A DNA stretch of 64,000 nt from Bin94 sp965215535 (GTDB lineage Bacteria; Gemmatimonadota; Gemmatimonadetes; Longimicrobiales; Gaopeijiaceae), in the NCBI GenBank assembly GCA_965215535.1, contig OZ244063.1, forward strand, positions 930,001 through 994,000. Direction: 5' to 3'. Of the stretch, positions 26,591 to 34,817 are shown in pieces (position 1 is the stretch's first letter; the number at the start of each line of letters is the position of its first letter). A program made the position numbers and the translations under genes. The notes beneath the pieces are model-generated. The model made no database searches. It was not told the origin of the DNA and saw only the letters and a program-made list of their open reading frames with translations.

Positions 26591-27999
26591 TGCGGGCGGC
26601 CTTCGCGTTCGGGCACAGAGAAGGATGTCGGAGCCGGTTCGACCCACCCGGGGAAGTGGTAATCCGGCGCTCCGGGAGCGCGATCGGCACGATCGGGGTG
26701 AAGCCGGACCGTGTCGGGAGCGGCGGGGGATGGGGGGTCGGTGACGAAGAGGGGGTGAAGCGCGCGGTTGCGGATGCGCACCGGGTGGAACTCGCGCACC
26801 AGGCGGCCGCTTCCGAAGGACCAGGTGCCGGTGGCCCCGGCGAAGCGCTCGGTCGCGGCCATGGCCGCAATGATCCCGCCCGGGCGCGGCGCGCGGCGCT
26901 GCCAGGCATCCACGGCAAGGCGAAAGAGATCAAAGCCGGCGGCGGGAACCGGGCTCCGCAGGGTGCGCCGGAAGTACTGTTCGTAGGCGGCCACAAAGCC
27001 GGGTGCGTCGCCAGGTTGCAGGGTGCTGACCGCGATCACCGAATCGGTATGACGGGCCGCGACCGATTCCAGCACCGACGATGCGGTCCACCCGGCGGTG
27101 CCGGCCACCTGAAGCCCCAGATCGTCGAGCTCGTAGAAGGAGATCTGCGGCGCGAGCAGCTCGATGTCCTCGGGGGGCGCGATCACCACCAGGACGCCGG
27201 GATGCAGCGTGCGCACCGTATCGAGCTGGGCCTCGAAGGTGGTTGTGCCCGGGGAATAGACGATCTGGCGGGGAACGATTCCCCCGGCGGCGCGAAAGCT
27301 CTCGGCGAAGGCGTCGGCCTCGATGATCTGCGCAGAGCGGGCGGGGTGGATTGTGACTGCGTGGGTGTGTCCGGTTGCGATCAGGGCCCGGGCCAGTGCG
27401 CGTCCCGCACCCGGATCGCCCATTCCCATGCTGTACACTCCGGTGCGCCCGGTGGGCAGCCGCGCTGCGGTGGGCGAAAGGAAGGCGATGTCGGCGGGGG
27501 CCGCGCGCGCAACCGCGTCGAGTGCATCCACGGTCAGCGGTCCCAGAATCACGGACGCGCCGCGCGCCACCAGCGCCGACAGGCTGCGCACACTTCCCGA
27601 GGGGGTCCCGAGATTGTCTTCAACGATCAGCTCGACCGCAAAGCCATCGCGGCGGGCCTCTGCAAGCGCAACCTCGACCCCCTCCAGGAAGAGGCGCGCG
27701 TATTCGCGGCTGGAGGGCGAACCGGTCACCGGAAGAATGGCGCCGACGACCAGGGGATCGGAGACGGCGGCCTCCTGGGCTGCATCGGCGAGCCGGACCG
27801 GGGCAGCGGTGGAATCGACCGTGGACGCCCGGGCGCGCAGAGTGCTGTCGGTTGCAGGGGCAGGGATTGCCTCTCCTGTTCCGGCAGTGCGCGGAACGCC
27901 GGGGGCGCACCCCGCGAGCGCAAGGAGAATGCAGAGAAGCATGGCGTTCCGGTCTGTCGGAGTCGGTCCGGTCGGGATTCGCATCACCAGAGTCCACAT
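26587..27999 (-). CDS. Substrate-binding lipoprotein of the branched-chain amino acid (LivK-like) fold
   Basis: The lipobox LALAGC follows a short hydrophobic segment, so the protein should be lipidated. The rest is a periplasmic-binding type I fold: VVGAILPVTGSPSSREYARLFLEGVEVAL, LIVEDNLGTPSGSVRSLS, ASVILGPLTVDALDAVA and TFEAQLDTVRTLHPGVLVV. It resembles LivK/LpoA-type proteins. No ABC permease or ATPase lies nearby, so it may be a sensor or cell-wall activator and not a transporter part. The start at 27999 is one of several ATG codons (others at 27984 and 27942). It is coupled to pccB, suggesting a link to branched-chain amino acid breakdown, which yields propionyl-CoA. Confidence 0.75.
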   Translation of the reverse strand: MWTLVMRIPTGPTPTDRNAMLLCILLALAGCAPGVPRTAGTGEAIPAPATDSTLRARASTVDSTAAPVRLADAAQEAAVSDPLVVGAILPVTGSPSSREYARLFLEGVEVALAEARRDGFAVELIVEDNLGTPSGSVRSLSALVARGASVILGPLTVDALDAVARAAPADIAFLSPTAARLPTGRTGVYSMGMGDPGAGRALARALIATGHTHAVTIHPARSAQIIEADAFAESFRAAGGIVPRQIVYSPGTTTFEAQLDTVRTLHPGVLVVIAPPEDIELLAPQISFYELDDLGLQVAGTAGWTASSVLESVAARHTDSVIAVSTLQPGDAPGFVAAYEQYFRRTLRSPVPAAGFDLFRLAVDAWQRRAPRPGGIIAAMAATERFAGATGTWSFGSGRLVREFHPVRIRNRALHPLFVTDPPSPAAPDTVRLHPDRADRAPGAPDYHFPGWVEPAPTSFSVPEREGRPQ

Positions 28000-28076
28000 G
28001 GTTCGCGGCCTTGGGCGTCGCCCAGGCAGGCTATGCGTCTCCCGAGACGCCGGAATGGCCCTCCGGTCTTCGCGCA

Positions 28077-30233
28077 TCAGCCATCGGCTTCCTCCTCATC
28101 GTCGGCGGCATCCTCTACGGCCTCTGCCTCGGAGTCTTCCACGGCCGCGTCCTCCATCACCTCGGCTGCCTCCTCGCCTCCGTCCACCTCGTTATCTCCG
28201 GCAGCTTCGGCTTCTTCGTCATCTCCGGCGGCATCTTCGGCTGCTCCGTCACCGTCATCGGCTTCGGCAGCGTCCCCAGCGGCTTCACCCCCCTCTTCGG
28301 CCTCTGCCTCGGAGTCTTCCGCAGTCGCGTCCTCCGCCACCTCAGCTTCCTCCTCACCTCCGGCGGCATCCTCGGCATCTTCGGCATCCCCGTCACCGCC
28401 ATCGGCTTCGGCAACGGCCTCCGCCTCGTCCGCTTCTTCGGCCACCTCGTCATCCCCGACGGCTTCACCCCCCTCTTCGGCAGCGGCCTCAACCTCGGCG
28501 GCCTGCGCATCATCCTCCGCCTCGATGTCGTCTCTGCGCTCGGGCGCCTCGAGCACCTCGAGGACGATGCGTCGATCCTCCTGATCGGCGTTGACCACCC
28601 GGACCGGAATCGTCATGCCGACCAGATAGTACTCATCCAGGGCGGTGGGCGGCACCCCGCTGTGCGCGGCCGGCACATAGCCCTCCACGCCCTCGTCCAG
28701 ATCCACGACCAGCCCCTTTTCCTGCACCCGCACAACCTCGGCCTCCTGCTCGTGACCGCGGCTGTAGCGAACCACCAGAACCGGCCAGGGATCGTCGTAA
28801 AGCTGCTTCAGCCCCAGCGAAATCCGCTTGTTGTCGCCATCGACATGCAGAACCTTGACCTCGATCGGCTCGCCCTTCTGTACCACCTCCGACGGGTGCT
28901 CGACCCTCTTGGTCCAGCTCATGTCGGACACGTGGACCAGCCCGTCGATCCCGGGTTCGATCTCGACGAAGGCGCCGAAGGTCGTAAGGTTGCGGACGGT
29001 TCCGCTGACACGGGTGTCGGCCGGGTACTTAAGGGGCAGCGAGAGCCAGGGATCCTCCTCGATCTGCTTCATTCCGAGAGAGATCTTCTCGTTGCGCGGA
29101 TCGACCTTGAGGATGACGGTCTCGATCTCGTCGCCGATCGTCACCAGTCGCGACGGATGCTTTACGCTGCGCGTCCAGGACATCTCCGAGATGTGAACCA
29201 GTCCCTCGACCCCCTTCTGCAGCTCGACGAAGGCGCCGTAGTTGGTGATCGACACCACGCGCCCGCGCACCCGCGCACCCACCGGATAGCGCTCCTCGAT
29301 GTCGGTCCAGGGGTAGGGCAGCAACTGCTTGAGCCCCAGGGAGATCCGCTCGCGGCTCCAGTCGATGTCGAGAACCTTGACATCCATGTGCTGGCCCACG
29401 GCGACGACCTCCGAGGGGTGGCCGACGCGCCCCCACGACATGTCGGTGATGTGGAGGAGACCGTCGAGGCCGCCCAGATCGATGAAGGCGCCGAACTCGG
29501 TGATGTTCTTGACCACGCCCTCGCGCACCTGGCCATTGATGAGTTCCTTGACCAGGGTCGTGCGCTGACGCTGGCGTTCGCCCTCGAGAATGACGCGCCG
29601 CGAGACCACAATATTGCGACGTCGCTTGTTCAGCTTGATGATTCTGAATGCGTAGCGGTGACCGATCAGATCCTCGATGTTCGGAACCCGCCTGAGCGCG
29701 ATCTGCGATCCGGGGAGGAAGGCGTCCACCCCCATGATATCGACCGTCACGCCGCCCTTGATCTTGCGGGTAAGAAGTCCGCGAACGGGCTCTTCGTTGT
29801 CGTACGCCTCGCGGATCTTCTCCCAGACGCGCAGAAAGTCGGCCTTCTTCTTGGAGAGAACGACGACGCCCTCTTCGTCCTCCAGGCGCTCGAGAAGAAC
29901 CTCGACCTCCTGGCCAGGCACGATCTCTTCGGGGGACTTGAACTCGCTGAGGGGGACCTCGCCCTCGCTCTTAAAGCCGCACTCGAGGATGGCCGAGCTG
30001 TCGGTGACGCGCAGGACGCGCGCCTGAACGATCTCGCCTTCGCGGACCGGGCCGCGTGCGCTCTGATAATCGGAGAGCATCAGCTCGAAGTCTTCGCGAC
30101 TTACACTGAGCTCTTCCTCGCCGTAGGAGTCGTGAAGAAGTTCGGGCGAGATTTCCTGATCGGCGGCCGGGGCCGGGCCGGGATCGGCGTCGGTTCCGTC
30201 GGCAACCGCCGGATTGTTCTGTATGTCGCTCAT
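28077..30233 (-). CDS. rpsA: Ribosomal protein S1 with an extended acidic tail
   Basis: S1 binds mRNA and the 30S platform. From the ATG at 30233 there are 718 residues: about 560 make up six S1 OB repeats (each with the pattern GAFVEL/GAFIDL..GLVHISEMSW, for example FGAFIDLGGLDGLLHITDMSW cut here), then roughly 145 residues almost entirely of Glu, Asp, Ala, Gly and Val. That tail has internal repeats such as AEDSEAEAEEGGEAAGD and is encoded by imperfect GCC/TCC-rich repeats at 28080-28520. Most S1 proteins end soon after repeat six. It follows aroA-cmk, the same order as in many bacteria. Confidence 0.93.
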   Translation of the reverse strand: MSDIQNNPAVADGTDADPGPAPAADQEISPELLHDSYGEEELSVSREDFELMLSDYQSARGPVREGEIVQARVLRVTDSSAILECGFKSEGEVPLSEFKSPEEIVPGQEVEVLLERLEDEEGVVVLSKKKADFLRVWEKIREAYDNEEPVRGLLTRKIKGGVTVDIMGVDAFLPGSQIALRRVPNIEDLIGHRYAFRIIKLNKRRRNIVVSRRVILEGERQRQRTTLVKELINGQVREGVVKNITEFGAFIDLGGLDGLLHITDMSWGRVGHPSEVVAVGQHMDVKVLDIDWSRERISLGLKQLLPYPWTDIEERYPVGARVRGRVVSITNYGAFVELQKGVEGLVHISEMSWTRSVKHPSRLVTIGDEIETVILKVDPRNEKISLGMKQIEEDPWLSLPLKYPADTRVSGTVRNLTTFGAFVEIEPGIDGLVHVSDMSWTKRVEHPSEVVQKGEPIEVKVLHVDGDNKRISLGLKQLYDDPWPVLVVRYSRGHEQEAEVVRVQEKGLVVDLDEGVEGYVPAAHSGVPPTALDEYYLVGMTIPVRVVNADQEDRRIVLEVLEAPERRDDIEAEDDAQAAEVEAAAEEGGEAVGDDEVAEEADEAEAVAEADGGDGDAEDAEDAAGGEEEAEVAEDATAEDSEAEAEEGGEAAGDAAEADDGDGAAEDAAGDDEEAEAAGDNEVDGGEEAAEVMEDAAVEDSEAEAVEDAADDEEEADG

Positions 30234-30383
30234 GTGTTGCTCGCCGGCGCGGTGGGCCGACGCTCCTGCTGATCCAGCGTCACAACCTGTGGGGACTCTG
30301 CTGGAGCCGGTGGAATTGTGCGTGAATTGCGGACCGCCCCGCACAACGGCCCGGAATCAGAGGGATAGCTTTGAAAGATAACT

Positions 30384-32414
30384 TCAGTATTCGGTCAACG
30401 GGAGTACCATACGTACGACGGCCTCAATTTGTTCCCCGGGGTCGAGATCGGTGGTGTCGATCGTGATGGAATCCGGCGCGCGGCTGAGAGGGGCGGTGGC
30501 GCGGGTGGAATCGAGCCGGTCGCGCTCCTGCAACCGTTCGGCCTCGCGCTCAATCGCGTCGTCGTCGGTGGCGGCTCCCCGCTGCAAAAGCCTGCGCCGG
30601 GCGCGTTCGGTCGGGCTGGCGTCCAGGTAAATTCCGAGCCGGGCGTCGGGAAAGATGACGGTGGCCATGTCGCGCCCCTCGGCGACGAGTCCGGGGGGAG
30701 TCGCCGCCTCGCGCTGCAGCCCCAGAAGATGCCTGCGCACTGCCGGAACCGCCGCAACCCGCGAAACCGCAGCCGTCACCGCATCGCTGCGCAGATCGGC
30801 GTCTGCAATCGCCTCGCCACCGATGCAAAGCTCCATGGCGACGCCGCTCCAGGAGGCCGCAAAACCGAACGCGTCCAGCTCGGCAGCGGTGATGGTCTCG
30901 ATATCGGCAAGCCCGCAGGGCGAGCGCAGCAGCGCCAGCGTCACCGCGCGGTAGAGCGCCCCCGAATCGAGGTGACGAAAGCCGAGCCGGGCGGCAACCG
31001 CGGCGGCGGTGGTGGATTTTCCGGCGCCGGCCGAACCGTCGATGGCCACAACAAGGCAGCGGGACCCGGGCGGCGAGGGAAGGTGCTGTGGCGGCGAGGC
31101 AAGACGGCTCTGCACCCGCGCCAGCAGTGCATGGAAGCCGGGAAAGCTGACATCGGAGAGCGAAGGATCGTCGATCGCGATCCGGCAGCCGGGGGTCGCG
31201 CCGAGCACCCCGAAGGCCATCGCCATGCGGTGATCGTGAAAGGATTGAACCTGCCCGGCCAGCGCATCCGGCGTTCCCCGGATTGCCAGCCCATCGGGAA
31301 ACTCCTCCACCTCGACCCCGATGGCGCGCAGATTGAGGGTCAGCGCAGCCAGGCGGTCGGACTCCTTGACCCGCAACTCGGCTGCGCCGGCAATGCGCGT
31401 CACGCCGTGGGCGCGTGCGGCCAGAACGGCCAGCACCGGCACCTCGTCGATCAGGCCGGGAAGCTCCTCGGCAGTTACCTCCACCGCCAGGAGCTCCCGG
31501 GACGAGCTCGGCAGAACCCGGATCGTCCCGACCGGCTCTCCTGCGGCGCCGTTCCCGGCGTACGGCTCAACCTCGACGCGCACTCCCATGCGCTCGAGCA
31601 GGGGAAGCAGCCCCGTGCGGGTCGGGTTCAGTCCGACGGAGTGGATCTCGAGGGGCTCCCCCGGATTCGTCAGCGCCGCCCAGGCCAGGAGGAAGGCCGC
31701 CGAGGAGAAATCGCCGGGGATGGTGGTCGCGAGGGGGAGGAGCCGATCGGGTGGAGCTCCCAGACGGACCGCCCAGAGGTCGTCATCCCATTCCTCCTCG
31801 ACCACGGCCCCCATGGCCCGGAGCATCCGTTCGGTGTGATCGCGCGAGCGGGCGCGTTCGTGAATCTCGACCGGCACCCCGGCCCCGACCGCAGCGAGCA
31901 GAATGGCGCTCTTGACCTGTGCGCTGGCCACCCGCCCCCGGTGTTGAATCGATCGCAGAGCGCCCCCCCGGACTCTCATGGGGAGGCAGCCGGGCCGACC
32001 GGGAAAGTCGATCTGCGCCCCCATGCGTCTCAGAGGTTCGGCGATGCGGTTCATGGGGCGGGCCGAGAGCGATGCGTCGCCGGTGAGGAGGGTGTCCAGG
32101 GGCTGCGCCGCAAGAGCGCCCGCAAGGAGTCGGGCTCCGGTGCCGCTGTTGCGCAGATCCAGCGCCGCCGGGGGCTGAAGCCAGCCGCCAAGACCGCGCC
32201 CCGCAATGCGAAATTCGGGAGCGTCGGGGGCATCCAGTCCCCCAATCGAGACTCCGAGCCCCCGCAGCGCCGCCGCCGTGGCCAGGGGGTCGGCACCCCG
32301 TGGAAAATCGGCAATCCGGCTCTCGCCAGAGGCCATCGCCGCCAGGATCAGGGCGCGCTGGGCGACTGACTTGTCGCCGGGAACGCCAATCCTCAATCGG
32401 TCTCTGCGGTCCAT
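30384..32414 (-). CDS. aroA-cmk: Fused EPSP synthase / cytidylate kinase
   Basis: One uninterrupted 676-residue frame. Residues 1 to ~435 are AroA (5-enolpyruvylshikimate-3-phosphate synthase, shikimate pathway): IGVPGDKSVAQRALIL, LRNSGTGARLLAGAL, LTGDASLSARPMNRIAEPL, VKESDRLAALT and DHRMAMAFGVLG. After a ~20-residue linker comes Cmk (CMP phosphorylation): VAIDGSAGAGKSTTAAAVA P-loop, RHLDSGALYRAVTLALL and AEGRDMATVIFPDARLGIY. Fusion is plausible because aroA, cmk and rpsA are neighbours in many genomes. The ATG at 32414 overlaps tyrA by 22 bases. There is no stop or internal ribosome site at the join. Confidence 0.94.
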   Translation of the reverse strand: MDRRDRLRIGVPGDKSVAQRALILAAMASGESRIADFPRGADPLATAAALRGLGVSIGGLDAPDAPEFRIAGRGLGGWLQPPAALDLRNSGTGARLLAGALAAQPLDTLLTGDASLSARPMNRIAEPLRRMGAQIDFPGRPGCLPMRVRGGALRSIQHRGRVASAQVKSAILLAAVGAGVPVEIHERARSRDHTERMLRAMGAVVEEEWDDDLWAVRLGAPPDRLLPLATTIPGDFSSAAFLLAWAALTNPGEPLEIHSVGLNPTRTGLLPLLERMGVRVEVEPYAGNGAAGEPVGTIRVLPSSSRELLAVEVTAEELPGLIDEVPVLAVLAARAHGVTRIAGAAELRVKESDRLAALTLNLRAIGVEVEEFPDGLAIRGTPDALAGQVQSFHDHRMAMAFGVLGATPGCRIAIDDPSLSDVSFPGFHALLARVQSRLASPPQHLPSPPGSRCLVVAIDGSAGAGKSTTAAAVAARLGFRHLDSGALYRAVTLALLRSPCGLADIETITAAELDAFGFAASWSGVAMELCIGGEAIADADLRSDAVTAAVSRVAAVPAVRRHLLGLQREAATPPGLVAEGRDMATVIFPDARLGIYLDASPTERARRRLLQRGAATDDDAIEREAERLQERDRLDSTRATAPLSRAPDSITIDTTDLDPGEQIEAVVRMVLPLTEY

Positions 32415-33367
32415 TCTCTTCCCTCGTTCAGCAATCCGGCAAGATCGTCCGACCGCCCCTCCGCGATCGCCGTGCGCAGGCGCGCCAGCCGGTTCTCTAG
32501 GATGCGAAGGGCCTGTGCATCGTCGCGAGCCGCCGCCGCAATCAGGGGCGTCCACATGGTCGGGCTGGAGGCCGCAAGGCGGGTCATGTCGCGACCGCCG
32601 GGGCCCAGATCGCAGCGCTTGAGCCCCGCACCGGCCAGGGTCGCCGCCAGGGTGCTGGCCAGAAGCTGCGGAAGATGACTGGCCCAGGCCATCTGCCGAT
32701 CGTGGTCCGCAGGCGAGATCCAGCGGGGCCGGGCACCCAGAGCCGACCAGAGCTCTTCGGCGCGCCTTTCGTATGCGGTGCGGGGGGCGCTGCGGTCGCG
32801 TTCATCGGAATCCGCGCAGAGCCAGAGTTCGGCTTTGTGGAAGAGGTCGGCGCGGGCGGCTTCGTAGCCGGAGCGCTCGGTGCCGCACATCGGGTGGGCG
32901 CCGACAAAGGGAACGGGGTGCCGGGAGAGGCGGCGATCTCCGGCCCACGCCGCGCGCACCGCATCCAGGACTGGCGCCTTGAGGCTGGCCGTGTCGGTGA
33001 CCAGGGCGGCCCGTGCCCAGAGAGGCGCGCTCTGGCGAATGAGGCGGAGGGTTGTGTCCAGGGGAGTCGCAAAGACGATCGCGCCCGCGACGAGATCGGC
33101 ATGGTCCAGTCCGGCAAGGATCCGCACCCCCTCCCCGGCCGCCCGGCGGGCCGAGCGTGCGTCGGGGTCGATGCCATTCACCGGCACCCCGGGAAGTCGC
33201 GCGCGCGCCGCACGGGCAACCGAGCCGCCAATCGCCCCCAATCCGACCACGGTCACCGAACGCGGCACAAATTTCCGCTCTGCGCCTGCGCCCTCGGGGG
33301 CGCTGCCGGACCCGGACGCGCCCCGGCGATCTCCCTGCACGGCGCCGCACCCGTTTTCGTCAGCCAT
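32393..33367 (-). CDS. tyrA: Prephenate (or arogenate) dehydrogenase
   Basis: NAD(P)-dependent step of tyrosine synthesis. 324 residues. VTVVGLGAIGGSVARAA is the dinucleotide-binding loop after a ~35-residue Gly/Ala-rich leader, FVGAHPMCGTERSGYEAA contains the catalytic His, and WISPADHDRQMAWASHLPQLLA is the helical dimer domain. No chorismate mutase or ACT domain is attached. The ATG at 33367 overlaps the rnz stop, and the gene overlaps aroA-cmk, which makes an aromatic amino acid group. Confidence 0.93.
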   Translation of the reverse strand: MADENGCGAVQGDRRGASGSGSAPEGAGAERKFVPRSVTVVGLGAIGGSVARAARARLPGVPVNGIDPDARSARRAAGEGVRILAGLDHADLVAGAIVFATPLDTTLRLIRQSAPLWARAALVTDTASLKAPVLDAVRAAWAGDRRLSRHPVPFVGAHPMCGTERSGYEAARADLFHKAELWLCADSDERDRSAPRTAYERRAEELWSALGARPRWISPADHDRQMAWASHLPQLLASTLAATLAGAGLKRCDLGPGGRDMTRLAASSPTMWTPLIAAAARDDAQALRILENRLARLRTAIAEGRSDDLAGLLNEGREWTAETD

Positions 33368-34289
33368 CAAGCCCGATCTCGATGCGCATGCCGTCATGCG
33401 CGACCACTGCACCGGGAAATATCCCGCGCGCCGCATCTTCGAGCTCCCGCGGACGGTCGGCGTACCGGGCGGAGATGTGGGTCAGGGCCAGCCGACGCAC
33501 CCGGGACCGCTGTGCCAGTTGCGCCGCCTCGATCACGGTGGAGTGACGGGTTTCGCGGGCGCGCTTGCGTTCGTTGCCGGCAAAGGTGGCGTCGTGGACA
33601 AGGAGGTCGGCGCCGCGCGCAATGTCGCCGGTTGTGCGGGCGGGCCGGGTATCGCCGGTATAGACGATCTTGCGCCCTGGACGGGGAGGCCCCACAACCT
33701 CTTCGGGCCGAATCACCCTGCCCTCGACCTCGACCGGCTCGCCGCGGTGAAGCTGGCCGAAGAGCGGCCCCTCGGGAATGCCCAGCCGCCGCGCCGTCGC
33801 CACATCGAATCTGCCCGGACGCGGTTCCTCGATCAGCGCATAGCCCAGCGCCGCAATGCCATGATCGACCTCGAAGGCATGAATGGCCCATCCCGCAAAG
33901 GAGACGCGTTCGCCGGGACCGAGTCCGCGAATCCGGCAGGGGAAGGCCAGCCGGTCGATGCCCAGACCAACTGCCGTATTGAGGAGATCGACCATCTTGT
34001 GCGGCGCATGAATGGTCATGGGGTCGCTTCGCCCCTGAAGTCCCATCGTGCGCAGCAGCCCGGGCAGGCCAAGAAAGTGATCGGTGTGTCCGTGGGTGAC
34101 AAAGATGTGCGCAAAGGAAAAGCCGGTGCCAAAGCGCATGATCTGCCGCTGGGTCCCTTCGCCGCAATCCAGGAGAATGGAATCGCTGCCCCGCAGGGAA
34201 TCGCCGCCCCGGTGCACGGAGATCGCCGAAACATTGCGCCCGGCCGTGGGACAGGCGGCGGCAGTGCCGAGAAAGGTGACGCGGATCAT
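33360..34289 (-). CDS. rnz: Ribonuclease Z
   Basis: Zinc endonuclease that trims tRNA 3' ends; relevant here because neither the tRNA nor the tmRNA gene encodes CCA. The 309-residue metallo-beta-lactamase protein has FLGTAAACPTAGRNVSA, LLDCGEGTQRQIMRFG, FVTHGHTDHFLGLPGLLRTMG (the metal-binding HxHxDH), VYTGDTRP and LLVHDATFAGNE, all in RNase Z order. It starts at 34289 and is the first gene of the rnz-tyrA-aroA/cmk-rpsA run. Confidence 0.94.
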   Translation of the reverse strand: MIRVTFLGTAAACPTAGRNVSAISVHRGGDSLRGSDSILLDCGEGTQRQIMRFGTGFSFAHIFVTHGHTDHFLGLPGLLRTMGLQGRSDPMTIHAPHKMVDLLNTAVGLGIDRLAFPCRIRGLGPGERVSFAGWAIHAFEVDHGIAALGYALIEEPRPGRFDVATARRLGIPEGPLFGQLHRGEPVEVEGRVIRPEEVVGPPRPGRKIVYTGDTRPARTTGDIARGADLLVHDATFAGNERKRARETRHSTVIEAAQLAQRSRVRRLALTHISARYADRPRELEDAARGIFPGAVVAHDGMRIEIGLDG

Positions 34290-34817
34290 GCGGAGGCAGG
34301 GTCCGGGAGGAAGAGGACGGGCGGTGGGGGTGGGGAAGATAGCATGAGGGGTCGCCGCCCTGCGCGCTGTCGCGGAAAGGGGTCTTTGTGAAAGAGGCTA
34401 TCGCGGGTGCTCGGCGTCTTTCCGCTGGCCGGGCTGGAGATTGGCACCGATCGGCGCGGTTGCCCTTCATGCACAGGGAATCGATGACCGGGCTGTGCGT
34501 TGTTGCATTCCGGCGGCGGCCAAACAGGGACTGACTGTGGTGGACCGGGGAGCGAGTCGGACGAAATTCAGACAGGAACGACGGACGCGGAGAATGAAGA
34601 TGGGTGGGGAGAGAAGATGAGAGATGAAGGCTTATGACATTGTCAATGTCTATCACAATATATTGTGATTTGGGATGGATTTTGTGACACGAACCCCATT
34701 CATGCATGCCTGTCGCGCACGCCATTCCCTTGCCCCCGCCCCTTGCCCCCGCGCCACATCCGCCCTATTCTGACTGGAAATTGAAAATCGACCCCCGCCC
34801 CTCTGCCAGGAATATCG
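34290..34817. other. Divergent intergenic region with many inverted repeats
   Basis: This 528-base gap separates rnz (minus) from the aminotransferase gene (plus). It holds nested inverted repeats: GCGGAAAG (34372-34379) with CTTTCCGC (34418-34425) enclosing TCTTTGTGAAAGA (34383-34395), and GCACAG (34471-34476) with CTGTGC (34493-34498). From about 34600 it becomes AT-rich and contains the palindromes listed separately. No protein-coding frame stands out. A small RNA or complex promoter region is possible. Confidence 0.45.
34636..34669. promoter_or_regulatory. Adjacent palindromes, operator-like
   Basis: GACATTGTCAATGTC (34636-34650) is a perfect palindrome around a single central base, and ATCACAATATATTGTGAT (34652-34669) is a perfect 18-base palindrome right beside it. 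Both are in an AT-rich patch about 150 bases before the aminotransferase ATG. On the minus strand TTGTGA with CATAAG 16 bases away could be a weak promoter towards rnz overlapping the sites. They look like binding sites for a dimeric regulator; the regulator is unknown. Confidence 0.55.

Noticed and set aside
26590..28584. 664-residue plus-strand frame across the binding-protein gene and S1 tail
   Set aside because: It is a shadow of minus-strand genes; its Ser/Ala repeats mirror the acidic S1 tail.
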